NCBI GenBank assembly: GCA_027563935.2
Contig: CM050451.1
Span: forward strand, 98,235,565-98,299,564
DNA length: 64,000 nucleotides
Direction: 5' to 3'
From: Costus lasius
Lineage: Eukaryota; Streptophyta; Magnoliopsida; Zingiberales; Costaceae
Shown: one piece after another, positions 1 to 10,323 of the stretch
Position numbering within the stretch: position 1 is the stretch's first letter
Layout: the number at the start of each line of letters is the position of its first letter
Position numbers and translations under genes: made by a program
The notes under the pieces: generated by a model
Told to the model about the DNA's origin: nothing
What the model saw: only the letters and a program-made list of their open reading frames with translations
Databases searched by the model: none

Positions 1-586
1 GGAAAATCTTATTATTTTCTTTCTTCGTAATTTCCCTTCTTTCTTCCTTTCTTTTCCTTTTAATTTTCTTTTCCTCCTACTAAACACAGCATAAATCCGA
101 CACTTTAATTGGACAATAGATCAAGATGTCTCAAGAACATGAAAGAGGGACATCCGAGAGACTATGACATGGGCTGAATTAATTAACAAACACCGGTGTC
201 AGGACATAGAAAAAATTAGTGGCCTCAAGAAAAGATTTAAAACTACTACGCAAGAGGATCCTTGACGGTCCAAACCCTCTCGCACTCAAAAATACAGAAA
301 AAAAGAGAGGTTATACACTAATAATAAAAATATAGAAATAAAGAATGAGGATTTGCACTAATAATAATAATAACAATAATTTAATTTTGTCCAATGATCA
401 AGCCATATTCCTTGAGGAAATTTTTGGATCCAAATTAAATTAATATTCATATCTCGTGATTAGTCAAATATTCATGAGTCAAATCATTAAATATTTAAAA
501 GTCATTTTTGGGCTGAATACTTATTCTTGATCAAATTAGATGAATATTCAGAAACTACTTTTACAAAATATTCATCAAATTAGAGG
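1..586. other. AT-rich intergenic DNA, no gene seen
   Basis: I see no coding region, RNA gene or intact transposon here. The first 100 bases are a pyrimidine-rich C/T tract ending in a taaacacag motif; a similar tract recurs near 7100-7175. From about 430 the sequence resembles the AT-rich ~43-bp repeat that continues beyond the hAT element, with words such as aaatattcat and tcaaattaga. The hAT element therefore probably landed inside that array. Confidence 0.6.
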
Positions 587-594
587 GTAATTGT

Positions 595-2562
595 TAGGGA
601 TGTCAATTGGACCCGTTGGGTCCGGGTACCCAACCCGACCCGACCCGACCCGTTTAGGGCGGGTTCGGGTACCAGTTTATATAAACGGGGCGGGGGCAGA
701 TTAAAGTTTAATAACCCGTGTCGGGTTCGGGTTTACACCTGCGGGTACCCGGTACCCGAACCCAATTAGTAAAAATAAATAAATAAATTATTATAATAAA
801 TTAAGTTACAACTTATAACATATAAACTTATACTATTAAGTGATAAACTCACCTTCAGTCCACGGTTTCACGAAATAGAAAACCCTAGCAGCCCTTGAGC
901 CCTCACGCATCGCCTTCGCCGAATCGCCGCCGCTGTCTGACCCACCTCACGCTTCCTCCGTTGCTCCAAAAGAGAGGCAAACACTAGAGCCAGCATGGAA
1001 CGTTAATAGCCCAACCACCTCCTCTCCCCTTTTTGATCGGCTCAGAGAGAGAGAGAGAGAGAGGAGTACGATGCAGCAATGGCAGCCGGAGAGCCGCAGC
1101 ACGACCTTCGAAGAGGCCTCAATGAGGAGCAAGACCTTCGTCAAGGCGCTGCAGGTGTTTCCTCCGCTCCTCTTGGTTCCATTGCTTTGCTTCTTCATCG
1201 TCCAGAGAGGAGTTTGCTTTGAGTGTCATTTTTTTATTATTATTTTTCTTTTTTGTTCGATCGTGTTTGGATGCTAGGGTTTTAAATGAACTATTTCGCT
1301 TCTTCTACTGCTTCTCGATGAGTTGTTTTTCTCAGCCAGTCTCCCATCGGATGATTGCTCCAATTTATGCAATTCGAAAAGGTTCATATTTTGTTTGATT
1401 GGTGGAAAGTTTTTCTCCTTTTTTTTCTAACTTGAGCTGTCTTATGGTTATCACTGACTTGTGATGGTGACAAATTATTTGCCTTATCGTGGTTTTCTTT
1501 AATCAACCATGACAATAACGTTTTTTCTTATACTTTCTACGTGCAGGAACTGAAGAACCTAAGACCTCAACTTTACTCTGCTGCCTAGTACTGTGAAAAG
1601 CTTTACCTTCACAATGAGCAGAAACAAATGTAATGTTATCTTTCCCAATGAATGCTTCTGACATTTTACTCTGATCCATGATTCTTTCAACGGAGTGTAA
1701 GGTGTAAATTTTGGGTGAACTATCTATGTTTTACTGGTTCGAATGCAAAAGATTTCAGTGTTTGCTTTCTGTTTAGACAAGTTGTAATCTAATACTTCCT
1801 TCCTCGTTTTACACGCATGATGCAGCACCCAAGTTATTAAGCACATAATCCGTAGGGAGATAACTTAGAAGAATTAGATATGATATGCCAATGACATTGA
1901 ACAAAATGGATAACAAAGAAATGACAGCACAGATGTTCTATATGTTCATTCAATTAGTATATAGTTTGAATAAGACATATATAATGAACAAAGTTTAGAT
2001 CAGTGATGAACTATCATTAAGTGAACAGAACATACAACTTTGTGATGAAATCCAGGGCAGATTTTGCAAGTGTAATTCTAACAAATTATCTGATGTTCAT
2101 GAATAGAAATTTCTTTTATTGAATTTTTGAGTCTGATCCCAGCAGTTAAGATAATATAACACAATTATGCGTCTGTGTTATACACTGGGAAACTTCAGTG
2201 TATAATTTTATTGTGTTTGAATATCATATTAGGTATTTGATTATTTGATTTTTTTTAAACTTTTGATTGAATAATTTATCTTCGGGTCGGGTACCCATTT
2301 CACTATCGGGTCGGGTACCCATAAAAACCCATAAGCCTAGGCGGGTACCCGTGGTCCTTAAGTTTGATTTTATACATATATGTTTAGTCGGGTACCCGCG
2401 GGTACCCGTTTATGTACCCGTGGGTACCCGTTTATGTACCCGCGGCGGGGTCGGATTGTGAGAGATGATACCCGACCCGGGTTCGGGTAGCGGATAGTGT
2501 CCTTCGGGTCGGGTTCGGGTAGTGTGGGAAAACACGAGTACCCGACCCATTGACTATCCCTA
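595..2562. mobile_element. Non-autonomous hAT element (Pack-type) carrying host exons
   Basis: The element is 1,968 bp. It starts with TAGGGATGTCAATTGG and its other end, read in reverse, starts TAGGGATAGTCAATGGG, so the ends are an imperfect terminal inverted repeat. It is flanked by a perfect 8-bp target-site duplication, gtaattgt (587-594 and 2563-2570), which is the hallmark length of the hAT superfamily. Both subterminal regions are packed with short GGGTACCCG and CGGGTTCGGGT words in both orientations, as expected of sites bound by a hAT transposase. No transposase is encoded, so it depends on an autonomous relative. The interior holds a GC-rich segment (about 840-1210) with captured gene exons. 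Orientation cannot be assigned; the captured exons read on the plus strand. Confidence 0.88.
1071..1629 (+). pseudogene. Captured 5' fragment of an ABI-like (ABIL, SCAR/WAVE complex) gene
   Basis: Two exons can be read. The first (1071-1154) encodes about 28 residues, with FEEASMRSKTFVKALQ at its end, and is followed by a GT donor at 1155. The second (from 1547, after a TGCAG acceptor) encodes ELKNLRPQLYSAA, then an in-frame TAG at 1586-1588, then YCEKLYLHNEQKQ, and appears to end at a GT near 1630. This spacing and wording match my recollection of the conserved N-terminal region of plant ABIL proteins, subunits of the SCAR/WAVE actin-nucleation complex. A 5'-UTR-like leader with a (GA)n run (1045-1062) precedes the ATG. 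The fragment lies wholly inside the hAT element, stops in exon 2 and lacks the rest of the gene. It is therefore a captured, non-functional copy. The gene identification is from memory, not a search. Confidence 0.68.
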
Positions 2563-2570
2563 GTAATTGT

Positions 2571-3275
2571 TATCCAACCATTTTCACGCTAACAACTACT
2601 CCCAAACTCTCATATTCACAAAATCCAAATATTCATAAATCCTTAAAAAGCTTAATATTCATCAAATTCAAATATTTATAAGCCTGTAAAATATCAAATA
2701 TTATCAAATTTAAATTTAAATATTCACAAGCTGGCATTATTTATCAAATTTAAATATCCACGAGCCTTTAAAAGATTGAATATTTGTCAAATTCAAATTA
2801 TAGATATTCATAAAATACAAATATCCACCTGCCCTCAAAAAGTTGAACATTTATCAAATTCAAATATCCAAAAGTACTCAAAAGGTCAAATATTTACCAA
2901 ATTCAAATATCCACAATCACAAAAGGTCGGATATTTACTAAATCCAAATATCTATAACCCAAGAAAGGTCACATGTTTATCAAAGTCAAATATCCACAAG
3001 CTCTTAAATGACTCAATATTTATTAAATTAAAAAATCCATAGGTCCTCAAAAGGTCAAATATTTGTCAAATCCAAATATCTATAAACCCTTAAAGGGCTG
3101 AATATTTGGCAAATTCAAATATTCATAAACCATCAAAAGATTAAATTTTTATCAAAATTTAAACATCCGCAAGTCCTCAAAAGATTAGATATTTATCAAA
3201 TTCAAATATTCACAAATAGGATGAATATTTACCAAATTTCAAATATTCATATACCATTAAAGACCGAATATTTCC
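2571..3275. repeat. AT-rich tandem array, unit about 43 bp
   Basis: At least ten degenerate units follow one another. Each contains a ctcaaaagg-like word, then a word like atatttatcaaa, then ttcaaatatccacaag. Unit length varies between about 41 and 45 bases and divergence is high, so the array is old. The same unit occurs at about 10135-10318, 11433-11624 and, more weakly, 430-586. No conserved reading frame crosses the units; a short frame at 2776-3042 is a chance product of the repeat. Confidence 0.75.
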
Positions 3276-3599
3276 TAAGTTCAAGCATCTATTGGTGAGC
3301 CTTGTAGCGTTAAAAAATATTTCTTGCCTTACCATCTATTAGTGAACCTGTTGTTTAAGTACCATCACTTTGTAAGTAAATATCACAAAAATTTTATGAG
3401 ATAAAAAATCTCAATCGTTTGTATAACCAAGGACACTTCAACTGACTAGATAACAACAAAGAACAAAGAGAAGATCTAGTAGCCTATATGTATAATGTTT
3501 AACTAACCCATCATTTTTCTTCATTCTTGCCTTCTTCTCTGTTGCAATCTAAAGTGGCTATGCAACTCAAGTTTGGAAATCCTATTATTAGAAAGAAGG
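3276..3599. other. Unassigned AT-rich spacer
   Basis: No gene, repeat boundary or transposon end could be supported in this stretch. It lies between the 43-bp array and the degraded small LTR element. Confidence 0.5.
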
Positions 3600-5270
3600 T
3601 TGTTGTTACGACAATGCTAAAAAGTAAATACATGACCTAATTTAAAATGCTTAAGTCTAAATTAATAATAGTGAGTTCAATAAGCATCATTTACCATATT
3701 ATTTTTACTCTCTCTTCCCATATGAGACTAAACTAGAGTATCTAGGTGGAATCTTGTTGAAAAGATATAAATAGTGCCTCTCACATCTTATTGTCGATGG
3801 CTTGAAATTAAAGATCAGTTATTTCATACACATCCAGGACAATCAAATGATGGCTATAGATGTATTATCCTACAGCAATCTAGATGTGTCACACATCATG
3901 GATTAAAATACTGATTTGTACTAGGCAATACAATCGATATGTGCTGGTCCAATCTTGGACTAACTAGTACACGAAACTATGGGAGATGAGTGGAACAAAA
4001 GCAGAAGTGGAGGCAACAGGGGAAGAAAAGCTGTGGAGGTGATGGAAACGGCTACTTGCCCGGAGCTGAGGAGGTGAAGGCATAGTGGAGGCATCACATG
4101 GAGTAGCAGCAACCTTACTTACTCACCTGGAGCTCACACATGTTGCTCACTAGCTCACCTTCTCGCACTCTCTGGCTCACTTGCTCTCCTCTTCCTCTCT
4201 AACGGCAAAAGTAGAGGCAAAGCACTTAAGAGGGGCAAAGGCAGTGTTACAACCCGTTTAGTAAGCAAATATCTAGCATGGACTAAACTGGGTATTACAA
4301 TCTCCCCCATTTATGACTTAAAATCCTCGTCAAGGAGGAGATTTAACACATGCTATGCAAAATATTCATCAACTTAGCAAGGAGGAGATTTAACACATGT
4401 CACGCAAAATATTCATCAACTTAGTAAGCAAACATACTGGGGTATTACAATCTCCCCCACTTATGACTTGATGTCTTCGTCAAGGGGGAAATTTAACACA
4501 TGTCCCAAAAGGTCAGCCTAATGGGATTTGCTCTAATATCATATGTCGCAAACTATTCATCAACTTTTTTTTGCCATTCATCAACTTGGTAAGCCTAATA
4601 TGATAATATGACCTAATTTATTAAAATCCTTAATCCCAAATTAACAATAATAAGCCCACTAAGCATTATATACTATACTGCCTTTTCTTACACTTCGAAT
4701 GTGGGATAGATGGAGCAAAAGATATATTGTGTTTACTCCCTACATCATATTGTGTTTTCTCTTCACACTTATGTCAATACCGACCAGTGTTATCAATAGC
4801 GGATCACGGAAAATAGCGGAAAGCTAAAAATCCGCAATATGATATAGCGGATTGCGTTGCGGGCAAATAGCGGAAGTCACATAATGTTTAAAATATATAT
4901 TATACACATAAAAAATTAAGTATAACGTTTGAAATATATGTTACATACCTAATAAATTAAGATGCATAAAAATAAAATAAATCATATAAAGAAAGATCAC
5001 ACAGTACCAACTCAATTCAAGTCATAATTTTATTTTTTAAAATTTAAAAATATTATAATGTGGTCTTATCCGTTATAGCGGTGCTATAGCGTTTCATAGC
5101 GGATTGCTCAAAAACCGCTATGGAAAAACGCTATAGCACCGCTATTGCGGCTATTTAATAACATTGATACCGACTAGTACATATTGGTCTAAGCATGGAC
5201 CCATATGCTCGGACGGGGTATTTAAACCTTGCTACACATATGCATTTGGTTGCTACTAATAAAGTCATGA
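3600..5270 (-). mobile_element. Degraded small LTR retroelement (TRIM-like), approximate ends
   Basis: Two diverged copies of one sequence lie in direct order, about 3634-4000 and 4610-5215. Shared landmarks, in order, are atgacctaattt, an aataataagccc-like word, a cttccca-like word, aaaagatata, and a gtgctggtccaatcttgg / acatattggtctaagcatgg pair. Between them, tctcccccacttatgacttg (4451-4470) looks like a minus-strand polypurine tract. The word gctctaatatca (4530-4541) looks like a decayed complement of the tRNA-Met primer site (gctctgatacca). That leaves an internal region of only about 100 bp, as in TRIM elements. The left copy also contains a 150-bp-spaced duplication beginning ggtattacaatctccccc (4291 and 4441). 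The ends are not resolved and no TSD was found. Confidence 0.38.
4788..5166. mobile_element. Short inverted-repeat element (MITE-like) built from ATAGCGG words
   Basis: The segment begins TGTTATCAATAGCGG, and its right end read in reverse is a near match (TGTTATTAAATAGCC). The interior repeats AGCGG / CCGCT many times in both orientations near the ends, with an AT-rich middle. It is flanked by an imperfect 11-bp repeat, ataccgaccag (4777-4787) and ataccgactag (5167-5177), which could be a Mutator-like target duplication. It interrupts the right half of the older degraded LTR element. The superfamily is uncertain and the exact right edge could be 5163. Confidence 0.5.
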
Positions 5271-5419
5271 TGTCCCCTAGAGATTAAATTCAAAATGTCT
5301 TAAGATAATCCAATTTTATAGCAAAAGTCAAGCTTTTTTTTCCTTCAACTAATTTGGATGACATCATCAAAACTAAAATATTGGAGTGAGTTATTAGAAG
5401 GGACAAAGAACAAAAAAAA

Positions 5420-5640
5420 AATAGTTCAAGAAAGTATTCCTCATAATTTATTTGAAATCAAGTATAACATATAGAATACTTAGTCCAATCATCAACAGTT
5501 GAAGTAATGATACTGCAACCAATATATGGTATGAACTAAGTAAAGAATCACATTTGTAGTGATATGGCAATGAGTGAGACTTGGTATGACAAGCATTAAT
5601 CCACCTCATACCTATCTCTGATGGGAAATTGACCACCCAC
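5420..5640 (-). pseudogene. Possible copia integrase remnant
   Basis: On the minus strand a short open stretch contains KSHSLPYHYKC. In a neighbouring frame it contains DDWTKYS, which resembles the region between the zinc-binding motif and the second catalytic aspartate of Ty1/copia integrases. Frames shift within 200 bases and no flanking pol motif could be recognised. The call is tentative. Confidence 0.25.
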
Positions 5641-6656
5641 TAGACTGACTCCCACTCTCATCCTATTTTTAATTAAAAAATAAAAAATAAAAAAAATATT
5701 TTAATTAAAATAAAATAATGAGGGTTATAATGATATATAAATTATATATTCAAAATCCCCATACCTGACGTTGCCCCACATGTGATGAATTTTTCATAAA
5801 CCCAACCCAAAACCTCGTCAAATCATATTTTTCCTATTGAAGTCAGGTCAGGGTAGGTTCGGGTTATTTTGCTAGCATTATGAGGATGTAGATGATGAAG
5901 CAAACATAATTAGAAAATCATTGGTGGCAAAGCTGGGTAAAGGCATTTAAGACATTAAGTAGTCAATTAGACTATAGATAATAATAAATGACTGTGGTTT
6001 GACCCAAAGGACTAAATGTTTCATGCAAATAGTGAAAAGTCGTACCACATTGTCCAAATATAATTCTCTCAATTTGTCAAGTTACAAATTGAAAAATGAT
6101 ATCTAAAAGATAATTGGTATTCATCCATGAAGCTAAATGTTCATTGATTAAAGCATAATGGTATTGTAATATGTCGATAAACTTTAAAGACTTGTGCAAG
6201 AAGGCGAAACTACCAATAGTGCAATTTGTAAAGTAACCCTATGCCAGCTTAAGCTTCATCTTACTGTGTATTGAGAAGAACAAATCTCAGGTACTGTTAA
6301 TCCTCTTATTCTACCATGATAAATCATGTTATGTGAATTATCTAAGTTTTCTTTTCTTTCAATACTATAGTTTTTTTTTCTTTCAATACGAACATAATGA
6401 CACTAATTTGGGACCAAATAAAATTGATGCATGGCATACAATCTCGGGTCTGGATCTGCATCAATAAAACTTCTAGTACGTTTTCATATATTTTATAAAG
6501 AAACAAGTACTGCAAATCAAACAACAACAGTGTACAATTTGTTGACGCACACAAAACTGCCACAGAAAAGCACTGCTGACACCAAAATTAGAGTAGGATA
6601 GAATAGCACACATTTATCAAACTATCAAACTACGAAGCAAAATCAGAATCTGAAAA
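5641..6656. other. Unassigned AT-rich DNA
   Basis: A 70-base A/T run with TTAATTAAA-type palindromes lies at about 5670-5720. A faint gggttcgggt word near 5856 recalls hAT subterminal sequence. I see no supported gene, RNA or transposon end in the remainder. Confidence 0.5.
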
Positions 6657-6662
6657 ATGAAA

Positions 6663-6920
6663 CTTACTTGCAGATTTTGGGGCAAAAACACAGCCCTAAT
6701 CGAGCGTCGGACGGTTGGCAGGACAGCGACGGCAACAGGGACAGAGGCAACGGCAACGCTGACGGCGACGATGAAAAGGCGGCAACGAGAGGCTTACTTG
6801 CAGATTTTGGGGCAAAAACGAAGCCCTAATCGAGCGTCGGACGATTGGAAAAACAGCGACGGCAACAGGGACAGAGGCGACTGCAACGTTGACGGCGACG
6901 ACGAGAGGCGAGAGGCGACG
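6663..6920. repeat. Direct duplication, 130-bp period, GC-rich
   Basis: A block beginning cttacttgcagattttgggg occurs at 6663 and again at 6793, exactly 130 bases apart, with only scattered substitutions. Each copy includes gccctaatcgagcgtcgga and gcaacagggacagaggc. The second copy runs into a purine-rich tract of gcgagaggc words (6895-7010). The long frames through this block on both strands are products of its composition and lack any recognisable domain. Confidence 0.75.
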
Positions 6921-8440
6921 ATGAAAAGGCGGCAATGAGAGGCGAGAGGCGACGTTGAAGAAAAGATCGCGACGAGAGGCGAGAGGCGGCAACGAGAAAG
7001 GCGAGAGGAGATGGGAGAGACGGTGAACATGCGGCAAGAGGTAAAAGGAGCGAGGCACGGGTTGAAAATACGCTCAATTTCTAAACCCTATATTTTTCAT
7101 TTTACTTCCCTTCCTTTTTCCCTCCTTCCAATTTTTTATTTATTTCTTTCTCATTTTCTTTCTATTAAACACAGAGTTCAAGGTTTACGGGGGCAAGGTG
7201 GAGAGGATGCTTATTATGCTTTCTTAGAGAAAAAAAAAAGAAAGAAGAAAAATACGTGAAAAGAAAAAAAAAACTATACTCACGTGAATATCGTGTGACA
7301 ACGATTGAGAGAAGAGATCGAAGGTAGTTGTCGGCGCTCGTAGCGAAGGCAGCCGCCTGTGCTCATGAAGGCAAAGGCGAAGGCGACAGTCGATGGTCGT
7401 GCTCACGGCAACGAAGGCGGCAGTCGGCACTTTGTTCTCGCGATGAAGGCAAAGGCAGCAGCAACAAGGCAAAGGCGGTAGAGGCAAAGGGAGCAGCAAC
7501 GAGGCGGGCGATGACTGTATCGGCAAAGGGAGGCTCGTAGCGAAGGGAGGGCAGGGTGGGGGCAAATGTAGCAGCAGCGGGGCGAAGGCGGGTAGCGGTG
7601 AAGGGAGCAGCGAAGGGAGGGGTGGGGCGAAGGCAGTAGTAGCGGGGTGGGGCAAAAGCGTCAGCTCGCGCTTAAGGCGAAGGGAGACTCGTAGCTGCAA
7701 GCATCGGCGAGGGCGAGGCACGGGGAGAAGGAGAGGTGGAGGCGAGGCACGGGAGGTAGGAGGATGGGGTGGGGAGTGGGCGGTGACGGTGACTAGGTGA
7801 GCAATGCACGCGACTAGGTGAGCAAGGATGCTAGATTTTTGGTTAAAAAAGGAGAAAAGTATCTCACTTTTCTTTCCCTTCAAATCAATCATTCCAATAA
7901 AAATAGAAAAAAAAAAAGATTTCTGTCCCTTCTCCCTAGTTTTCCCTCCCAAAAAAATACGCCCACTGTCATCATCGATGCCATGATACTCAAAGCAATC
8001 TAATTATGGAACATATCTATCTTAGTAGAATATACTTAGAGTTTCATAGTCTCCTCATTTTCTCTAATCATTTTCCATAACCAAATCAGGATTAGCATCA
8101 ACTTCTTGAAACTCATGGCAAATTATGCTCTCCTGATTCTCTTCCATAGTCGGCGATGCCAGTCTCCCATTCCTTACTCCACCATACAATGCAAGTCCCT
8201 CTCTATCTTCAGCTCATGGCGATAGATTTGTTGCCGAACAAGCGACGATGGTGGATGTGACCACAATGAAGAAGCGATGACGACGGTAGGTCAGTAGAGA
8301 CAGAGGTGGTTAACGGTCGGCAAAGATGATGGATCGTTGGTTGAGGGCAAGCGGGAAGAGCAGCAAACAATGGGTTACAGTGCACGAGCTTCTGATTCCC
8401 AGAGAAGTGTTACACACTAGCACGGCTTACCAATATAGTA
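6921..8440. other. GC-rich, purine-skewed low-complexity DNA and unassigned flank
   Basis: From about 7320 to 7800 the plus strand is dominated by ggcgaagg / ggcaaagg words. They keep a 242-residue frame open on the minus strand (7224-7952), rich in Pro, Leu, Ser and Arg, with no domain I recognise. This is more easily explained by composition than by coding. The segment 7970-8440 contains nothing I can assign. Confidence 0.45.
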
Positions 8441-8449
8441 AAAAGATAT

Positions 8450-9990
8450 TGTTCTCACATGGACAAGTTGCAATTACTAATTAATCGCTTAATCAATAGC
8501 TAGACAAACTAAATTTTGTTCAAATGCAAAGTAATACAAGATGAACTAAACTAATAGATCGAATTTGTTACTAAACAAGAGATATGAGTTAAATGTATTT
8601 CAAGATAATTAAGGACACTGGGGTTCATCACAATGATGGGTCTAAAATTTGAACAAAATAATAACATTGTAATTGATCTAAAATCTTCAAGGATTTATCT
8701 GTAAGTATAGGTTACCCCCTTCTAGTAGTATAACCCAGTATCTATTCAGAATGGTCTCCTACTTTCGTGGCTTACCAAACTAAATAGATCCAATGAACAC
8801 AAAGATAAACTAAATGTTCTCGAGCGAATTCTAACTACTTTTGTGATAGAATAATGTGAGTCTAATCTAAGAAGTTCCAACATCGCGATTCACATTTCAA
8901 TTCTTCTCGCGACATTATAAACATGTAAAAACTTAGCAAAGTATATACAAGCAAATATTATAACAAAAATAGATCATAAGAACACTGATATTATAAGTCA
9001 AATAACATATCGAAATAGAAGATTGCACCCTAAATCCTGCATAAGAAGGCTTAAGCAGCCATAATAGTTCTATTCAGCACAATCTTTTCTCGAATCAAAG
9101 TTCCAAAGAAAATATAGGTAAAAAGAAGACTAATAAGGGAGGAAACAACAAACTAATCCTCTCAAGATAGATGAGAGAATGCCTGCAATTTCGCTAGTAA
9201 AAATCCCCTTCTCGTCATCACCCTTTCCTTGTCAACACTCCCTCATTTTTCTCTTGTTGGAGAGCCCCCTTTTTTCACCCCAAATCGGTTCTTTTATCCA
9301 TAGGAAGGTGTCACTTAAGATTCCCCAAGAAAACCCTTCAATTTTCATGTGAAATGAGCTAAAATTCATGTTCAGCAAACTGTGTCACAGTCGTGACATT
9401 CGTTAGGGCTAGGCTGTGATATGTTATGTAGTATTATGGAAAATTAATCATGGTCATGATGTTGGTCATAGGCAGGCCGTGATGTGTATCATGACTATGA
9501 AATTGGTCATGTTTGGGCTGTGAACTCTTCTATGAATTTTTGACATGTTGATCATGGCCATGAAGTTGGTCACAGGCAGGCCATGATCGTCTCGGTGAAA
9601 AACTTGTTAACTTTTGGTTCAAACTCATTATAGCCATGATGATCATCATGGTTCAGCTATAAAAAAGTTATTCTCAAAATGCTCATCATGGCCGTGAAGC
9701 TCGTTAAGGTCTGATCATGATTAATACAGAAAACTCCGTTTGACTTCAAATTTGCTGTGCCGACTTATATCTTCATTCTAAATCACTTGATGGCCTTAGA
9801 ATTGTCAAATAAGCTCTAGAAATGAGTGATTTCACTTGAAATTAAAAAAGACAAAAAAAAGTGAAGATTCCAAACAAAGTAAGTAATTAAGTATGATTAT
9901 ACTATAAAAACAATAGAATATGTCTTATTTTGAGATAAAACATATCATAAAACATTACCAAAATACAAAGCATTAGGAAGCATGTAAATT
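8450..9990 (-). mobile_element. Decayed Ty3/gypsy LTR, approximate ends
   Basis: The segment follows the block order of the intact gypsy LTRs in this window when those are read on the same strand. An aatcaatagctagac word at the left is followed by a bracketed cctactttcgtggc block (about 8759-8772), then a gcgattcacatttc block and a tcttctcgcgac block. A palindrome-rich stretch follows at about 9370-9720, and then an aaaagtgaagattcc word near the right edge. These match the LTRs of Gypsy-2 and Gypsy-3 in position but are heavily diverged. No TSD or exact boundary could be fixed, so it may be a solo LTR or a fragment. Confidence 0.55.
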
Positions 9991-10134
9991 TCAGTTTCTT
10001 TTGGGCAGCTAAAATTTCATTGTTGCGCCTAGCTAGTCAGCCTCAAACATTGCTCCTATATGTTGCTTCTACTAGCCAAGCCCACAAAAATAGGCAAGCA
10101 ACAACCCCAAACAAAGCCCTAGTCAACTTCAGAT

Positions 10135-10318
10135 TGAATGAATTTTGATTTAAAATTTGAATTCACTTCCAAAATTTAAATATTCACAAGCCATAAATCT
10201 GAATATTTGTCAAAATTTAAATATTTACAACTCATAAAGTCAAATATTTGTCAAATTCAAAGATTCACAAGCCATCAAGGCCAAACATTTAGCAAATTCA
10301 AATTTATATATTCACAAT
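10135..10318. repeat. 43-bp AT-rich array, left part
   Basis: Four or so degenerate units of the same family as the array at 2571-3275 are recognisable by gaatatttgtcaaa and attcacaagccat words. The array is interrupted by the solo LTR at 10324-11427 and resumes immediately after it. Confidence 0.7.
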
Positions 10319-10323
10319 CCTTT

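Noticed and set aside
6657..7077. Several overlapping frames of 78-120 residues in the 130-bp duplication
   Set aside because: Three frames on one strand and one on the other are open at once, and none has recognisable content. GC-rich repeats give this pattern.
7224..7952. 242-residue open frame on the minus strand
   Set aside because: It lies in a purine-skewed low-complexity tract. The product is Pro/Leu/Ser/Arg-rich with no domain, and overlapping frames on the other strand are also open. Composition explains it.
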